Source of the DNA: Streptomyces sp. SM11
GTDB lineage: Bacteria > Actinomycetota > Actinomycetes > Streptomycetales > Streptomycetaceae
Length of the DNA: 44,287 nucleotides
NCBI RefSeq assembly: GCF_002910905.1
Contig: NZ_NEUE01000124.1
Span: 1 to 44,287 of the forward strand
Direction: 5' to 3'
Part shown: in pieces, positions 39,866 to 44,287 of the stretch
Position numbering within the stretch: the first letter of the stretch is position 1
Layout of the letters: every line of letters starts with the position of its first letter
Position numbers and translations under genes: made by a program
The notes under the pieces: generated by a model
Told to the model about the DNA's origin: nothing
Seen by the model: the letters and a program-made list of their open reading frames with translations, nothing else
Database searches by the model: none

Positions 39866-42800
39866 TCATGACAGGCCGAGCTCGCTGTCGATGAGGTCGA
39901 AGAGTTCGTCGTCGCTGGCGCCGTCCATGCGGTCCTCGAGGGAGTCGGCCGCCGTGCCGTCGCCTGCGGTGGCCGCCGGGTCGAGGCGCCCGAGGAGTTC
40001 CCGGAGCCGGGCGGCGAGCCGTTCGCGGTCCGCCGGGTCGTCGACGCCGCCGTCGAGTGCGCCTTCCAGGCGGTCCAGTTCGGTGAGGCCGGAGACCGGG
40101 CCGGGTGCGGCGTCGGCGACCAGTTCGGCGGCAAGGTGTGCGGCGACGGCGGCCGGGGTGGGGTGGTCGAAGAGCAGGGTGGCCGGCAGGGGGTGGCCGG
40201 TGGCGGCGCGCAGCCGGTTGCGCAGTTCCACCGCCGTCAGCGAGTCGAAGCCGACCTCCAGCAGGCCGCGTCCGGGCTCGACCTCGGCCGGGCCGCTGTG
40301 GCCGAGGACCAAGGCGGCGTGGGTGCGGACCAGGTCGAGGAGGACCCGGCCGCGCCGGGTCTCGTCGAGGGAGCCGAGGCGCTGCTTCAGCGCTTCGGGC
40401 CCGTCGGGGCCGGTGCCGGTGGCGGGGCCCGCGACGGCGCGCCGTGCGGCGGGGCGCACCAGGCCGCGCAGCAGGGCGGGGACGCCTCCGGTGACGGCCT
40501 GCGCGCGGACGGCGACGGTGTCGAGCCGCAGCGGGAGGAGCACTGGCTCGTCGAGGGTGGCGGCCGTGTCGAACAGGGCCAGTCCCTGGTCCGGTTCGAA
40601 GGCGACGATCCCGCCCCTGGCGATCCGTCGCAGGTCCGCCTCCGTGAGCCCGCCGGTCATCCCGGTGCTGTTGGCCCACAGGCCCCAGGCGAGGGAGCGG
40701 CCGGGCAGCCCGTCGGCGCGGCGCCGGTGGGCCAGGGCGTCCAGGAAGGCGTTGGCGGCGGCGTAGTTGCCCTGGCCCATGCCGCCGAAGACTCCGGCGA
40801 TGGAGGAGAAGAGGACGAACTCGGAGAGGTCCAGCCCGGCGGTGAGTTCGTGCAGGTTGACGGCGGCGTCCACCTTGGGGCGCAGGACCAGGTTCAGTTG
40901 CTCGGGCGTCATGGTGGCGACGACGCCGTCGGCCAGGACGCCCGCCGCGTGGATCACCCCGGTCAGGGGATGTGCGTGAGGCAGGTCGGCCAGCAGGGCG
41001 GCCAGGGCGTCGCGGTCGGCGGCGTCGCAGGCGGTGATCTCGGCGTGCGCGCCCAGGGCGGCGAGTTCGGCGACGAGTTCCGCCGCGCCGTCGGCGGCGG
41101 GGCCGCTGCGGCTGGTCAGCAGCAGGTGCCGGACGCCGTGTTCGGCGGCCAGGTGGCGGGCGATGTGGGCGCCGATCGCGCCGGTGCCGCCGGTGATCAG
41201 GACGGTCCCGTCGCCGGACCAGCCGGGGGTGCGGCCGGGGGCGGCCAGCGGTACGTGGGCGAGCCGGGCGGTGTGGACGGCCCCGGCCCGGATCGCGAGC
41301 TGGGGCTCCCCTGATGCGAGGGCTTCGGCGAGGACGGCGGGCGGATTGTCGTGGGCGTCCAGGTCCAGCAGGACGAAACGGTCGGGGTTCTCGGTCTGGG
41401 CCGAGCGGACCAGGCCCCAGAGCGCGGCCAGGGCCGGGTCCGGGGCGTCGTCGCCGGTCACCGGCACCGCGCCCGCGGTGACCAGGACCAGCTTGGAGCC
41501 GGTCAGGCGCTCGTCGGCCAGCCAGCCGCGCAGTAGGGCGAGGACCGTGCCGAGGCCGTCGTGGACCGCGTCGCGGAGGGTGCCGGGCGGCGCGTGCGGG
41601 GCGGCCAGGACCAGCCGGGGCGGGTGCTCGCCCGCATCGAGCAGGGCGGAGAGCGCGGCGAGGTCGGTGACCGTACGGCCGGGGAGCGGCGCGGCGCCGG
41701 GCAGGGGGGTCCCGGTGCCGAGCACGGTCCAGGTCTCCGGGTCGGGGACGGTGTCCGCCGCTGCGCCGGTGCGCTCGGGCAGGGTGTGCCACTCGGGGCG
41801 GAAGAGTTCCTCGTGGTGTCCGGTGCGCGTGGCCCGGAAGCGGTCGGGCGAGACGGGCCGCAGGACGAGGGAGCGGGCCGAGACCACGGGCCGCCCGGTG
41901 GCGTCGGTCGCCCGTACGGTGACGGCGTCGCGGCCGGTGGGGGTCAGCCGCAGCCGGAGTTCGGTGGCGCCGGAGGCGTGCAGGCGCACCCCGTTCCAGG
42001 AGAACGGCAGCCAGCCCTGCGCGGGTCCTTCCAGTACGTCGAAGACCAGTGCGTGCAGGGCGGCGTCCAGCAGCGCCGGGTGCAGGCCGAACGCGGCGGC
42101 TTCCGGCCGCTGTTCCTCCGGCAGGCTCGCGACGGCGTACACCTCGTCGCCCAGCCGCCAGGCCGCGCGCAGGCCCTGGAACGCGGGGCCGTAGGCGAAG
42201 CCGCCGTCAGCGAATCGGTCGTACAGGCCGTCCGTGTCGAGGGGGACGGCTCCGGGCGGCGGCCAGGCCACGGGGTCGCCCGGGCCCGCCTGGTCGGAGC
42301 GGTCTGCCGGGCCGGGGTCCTCGGCGGGGGTGAGCAGACCGCTCGCGTGCCGGGTCCAGGGGGCGTCAGGGCCGTCGTCGGCCGCCCGGGCGTGGACACT
42401 CAGCGGGCGGGTGCCGGAGGCGTCCGGGCTGCCGACGGTGAGCTGGAGGGCGACCGCTCCGCCCGGCGGGAGCACCAGCGGTGCCTCCAGGGTCAGTTCC
42501 TCGACCTGGTCGCAGCCGACCTGGTCACCCGCGCGGACCGCGAGTTCCAGGAACGCGGTGGCGGGGAACAGCACCCCTTCGTAGACGCCGTGGTCGGCCA
42601 GCCAGGGGTGGCTGCGGGCCGAGAACCTGCCGGTGAAGAGGAAGCCGTCGGAGTCCGCGAGTTCCGTTCCGGCGCCGAGCAGCGGGTGGTCGACGGTCCG
42701 GAGTCCGGCCGCGGGCAGGTCCGCGGTGGCCGGACCGGCCGCCAGCCAGTAGCTGCCGCGCTGGAAGGCGTAGGTCGGCAGGTCGACGGCGGGGCGGGAC

Positions 42801-44287
42801 GGACCACCGGAGTGGACGGCGCTCCAGTCCACCGGGACGCCCGCGACGTGCAGTCGGGCCAGGGCGGTGGCCGCCGCGGGTGCCTCGGGCCGGTCCTTGC
42901 GCAGCAGCGGCAGCAGCAGCAGGGGGGTGCCGGTGAGGGCGGCGGTACCGGTGCCTTCGGAGCCTCCGACGGCTGCGGTGGCTCCGGTGGCTCCGGTCAG
43001 GCAGTCCTGGCCCAGGGCGGTGAGCGCGCCATCGGGTCCGAGTTCCAGGAACGCGGTGACGCCGTCGCGTTCCAGGTGCCGCACGCCGTCCTCGAAGCGG
43101 ACGGTGCCGCGCACGTGCTCCACCCAGTAGTCCGGTGAGCCGAGTTGCTCGGAGGTGGCAGGCTCGCCCGTCAGGTCGGAGATGACGGGGACGGTGGCCG
43201 CCCCCGGGACGACCTGGGCAACGACCTCGCGGAACTCGGTGAGCATGGGCTCCATGAGGGGCGAGTGGAAGGCGTGGGAGACGCGCAGCCGACGGGTCTT
43301 GCGCCCGCGCGCGGCGAGTACGGCGGCGATCTCGTCGACCGCCGCTGCGTCGCCCGATATCACGGTCGAGGCCGGGCCGTTGACCGCCGCGAGACCTACG
43401 GCGCTCTCGCGGCCCGCGAGCAGCGGCAGCACCTCCTCCTCCCCGGCGGCGAGGGCGGCCATCGCGCCGCCCTCCGGGAGGGCCTGCATCAGCCGTCCCC
43501 GCGCGACCACCAGCCGTGCGGCGTCGGGCAGGGCGAACACGCCCGCGACATGGGCGGCGGCCAGCTCGCCCACGGAGTGGCCGAGCAGCCGGTCGGGACG
43601 TACGCCCCAGTGCTCGACAAGCCGGAACAGGGCGACGCCGAGGGCGAACAGGGCGGGCTGGGTGTACTCGGTACGGTCCAGCAGACCGTGGTCCGGATCG
43701 CCGGGGCCCGCGTCGATCACCTCCCGCAGCGGGCGGTCCAGCAGCGGGTCGAGTTCCGCGCAGACCGCGTCGAAGGCGTCGGCGAAGGCCGGGAACCGCG
43801 CGTACAGGCCGGCGCCCATGCCGGTGCGCTGGCTGCCCTGGCCGGGGAAGAGGAAGGCGGTCTTCGCCGCCGGACCGGTGACACCGCTCACCAGGTCCGC
43901 CGACGGCTCTCCGGCGGCGAGCGCGGCGAGCCCCTGGAGCAGGGCCCGCCGGTCCGTGCCGGTGAGGGCGGCCCGGTACTCGAAGGTGCTGCGGTTCAGA
44001 GCCAGGGAACGGCCCAGGTCCGCGACGGCGAGGGCCGGGTGCCTCTCCACGTGCCGCAGCAGCCGGGCGGCCTGGGCGCGCAGCGCGGACGCGCTGCGGG
44101 CGGAGAGCAGCCAGGGCAGGGCGGGCGCGGTGGTGGCCGCCGGGTTCGGCGCTGGGGTGTCGGGCAGGGAGGGGCCGGAGGCGCCGGGGGTTGCGGAGGC
44201 GTCCGGGACGGTGAGGGCGCGGGGCTGAGCGGCGCCGGAGGCGTCGGGGGCGGCGGCCTGCTCCGGTTCGGATACATCGGGGTCGGC
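39866..44287 (-). CDS. bafAII: Type I PKS, 3' part (…AT-DH-KR-ACP), BafAII-type, cut by the window edge
   Basis: The frame is open to the last base of the window, giving 1473 residues of a longer protein; the KS and anything before it lie outside. Visible are the KS-AT linker ([20 protein letters not shown]), an AT whose [11 protein letters not shown] and HAFHSPLM motifs mark malonyl-CoA specificity, a DH ([16 protein letters not shown]; second acid in LLDAALH), a KR (GGTGAIG; catalytic Tyr in [11 protein letters not shown]; motif LAD instead of LDD), and an ACP with GFDSL. The C-terminus ([15 protein letters not shown]) is a docking tail that should meet the N-terminal coil of the next PKS, whose start lies 37 bp downstream. 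Malonyl plus KR and DH match bafilomycin module 6 (C11-C12 unit, C12=C13). The apparent start at 44050 is only an internal codon. Confidence 0.92.
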   Translation of the reverse strand, partial: ADPDVSEPEQAAAPDASGAAQPRALTVPDASATPGASGPSLPDTPAPNPAATTAPALPWLLSARSASALRAQAARLLRHVERHPALAVADLGRSLALNRSTFEYRAALTGTDRRALLQGLAALAAGEPSADLVSGVTGPAAKTAFLFPGQGSQRTGMGAGLYARFPAFADAFDAVCAELDPLLDRPLREVIDAGPGDPDHGLLDRTEYTQPALFALGVALFRLVEHWGVRPDRLLGHSVGELAAAHVAGVFALPDAARLVVARGRLMQALPEGGAMAALAAGEEEVLPLLAGRESAVGLAAVNGPASTVISGDAAAVDEIAAVLAARGRKTRRLRVSHAFHSPLMEPMLTEFREVVAQVVPGAATVPVISDLTGEPATSEQLGSPDYWVEHVRGTVRFEDGVRHLERDGVTAFLELGPDGALTALGQDCLTGATGATAAVGGSEGTGTAALTGTPLLLLPLLRKDRPEAPAAATALARLHVAGVPVDWSAVHSGGPSRPAVDLPTYAFQRGSYWLAAGPATADLPAAGLRTVDHPLLGAGTELADSDGFLFTGRFSARSHPWLADHGVYEGVLFPATAFLELAVRAGDQVGCDQVEELTLEAPLVLPPGGAVALQLTVGSPDASGTRPLSVHARAADDGPDAPWTRHASGLLTPAEDPGPADRSDQAGPGDPVAWPPPGAVPLDTDGLYDRFADGGFAYGPAFQGLRAAWRLGDEVYAVASLPEEQRPEAAAFGLHPALLDAALHALVFDVLEGPAQGWLPFSWNGVRLHASGATELRLRLTPTGRDAVTVRATDATGRPVVSARSLVLRPVSPDRFRATRTGHHEELFRPEWHTLPERTGAAADTVPDPETWTVLGTGTPLPGAAPLPGRTVTDLAALSALLDAGEHPPRLVLAAPHAPPGTLRDAVHDGLGTVLALLRGWLADERLTGSKLVLVTAGAVPVTGDDAPDPALAALWGLVRSAQTENPDRFVLLDLDAHDNPPAVLAEALASGEPQLAIRAGAVHTARLAHVPLAAPGRTPGWSGDGTVLITGGTGAIGAHIARHLAAEHGVRHLLLTSRSGPAADGAAELVAELAALGAHAEITACDAADRDALAALLADLPHAHPLTGVIHAAGVLADGVVATMTPEQLNLVLRPKVDAAVNLHELTAGLDLSEFVLFSSIAGVFGGMGQGNYAAANAFLDALAHRRRADGLPGRSLAWGLWANSTGMTGGLTEADLRRIARGGIVAFEPDQGLALFDTAATLDEPVLLPLRLDTVAVRAQAVTGGVPALLRGLVRPAARRAVAGPATGTGPDGPEALKQRLGSLDETRRGRVLLDLVRTHAALVLGHSGPAEVEPGRGLLEVGFDSLTAVELRNRLRAATGHPLPATLLFDHPTPAAVAAHLAAELVADAAPGPVSGLTELDRLEGALDGGVDDPADRERLAARLRELLGRLDPAATAGDGTAADSLEDRMDGASDDELFDLIDSELGLS

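Noticed and set aside
39829..40134. Upstream extension of the 27949-39828 PKS gene by 102 codons
   Set aside because: It overlaps the ACP and docking tail of the preceding PKS in another frame, is low-complexity Ser/Thr/Pro/Arg, and the conserved docking coil starts at the ATG at 39828.
42590..42620. Module 6 DH inactive because of HxxxE
   Set aside because: The His, the terminal Pro and the downstream Asp are present, and other active PKS DH domains tolerate Asp or similar residues at the Gly position; it is kept only as a low-interest note.

Overview
The window reads as high-GC actinomycete DNA, most likely Streptomyces or a close relative: codons mostly end in G or C, starts are often GTG or TTG, and leucine TTA codons are very rare. 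It holds one end of a large type I modular polyketide cluster, with mobile-element debris at the left edge (1 to about 740) and a PKS gene cut by the right edge (44287).

Layout, left to right. A partial IS3-family element (1-391) abuts the C-terminal remnant of an ISL3-family transposase (392-702). A perfect 22-bp hairpin (744-791) closes a leftward unit made of an AMP-forming adenylating enzyme (809-1888) and a FabD-like acyltransferase (1885-2847). Upstream of them, also leftward, are a small LuxR-type regulator (3098-3451) and a type II thioesterase (3484-4245). A divergent control region (4246-4807) separates these from a rightward pair: an AfsR/SARP regulator (4808-6691, with a TTA codon) and a class I O-methyltransferase (6812-7474). 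The rest is leftward: fkbH, acyl-CoA dehydrogenase, ACP and hydroxyacyl-CoA dehydrogenase homologues (7517-10955), which with the O-methyltransferase form the full methoxymalonyl-ACP set, then four PKS genes (10952-17296, 17328-27821, 27949-39828, 39866-beyond 44287).

Reading the PKS in biosynthetic order (right to left), the modules are: AT(malonyl)-DH-KR-ACP; KS-AT-DH-KR-ACP; KS-AT-DH-ER-KR-ACP; KS-AT-KR-ACP; KS-AT-DH-KR-ACP; KS-AT-DH-KR-ACP-TE. This is the pattern expected for modules 6 to 11 of a bafilomycin/hygrolide assembly line: C12=C13, then C10-methyl with C10=C11, then C8-methyl with saturated C9, then C6-methyl with C7-OH, then C4-methyl with C4=C5, then a substituted C2 with C2=C3 and macrolactonisation. 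Methoxymalonyl-ACP supplies the methoxy carbons. The adenylating enzyme and acyltransferase fit the fumarate-activating and fumaryl-transferring pair known from bafilomycin C1 biosynthesis. Hygrolidin-type relatives cannot be excluded, because the extender choice of the last AT cannot be read with certainty and modules 1-5 lie outside the window.

Points worth checking: three TTA codons (one in the AfsR-like regulator, two in PKS genes) suggesting bldA control; a degenerate NADPH-binding motif in the last KR; an Asp-to-Ala change beside the phosphopantetheine serine in the module 9 ACP; and AT domains of modules 8 and 10 sharing a 200-bp block with one mismatch and codon use unlike their surroundings. 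No tRNA, rRNA or CRISPR array was seen.
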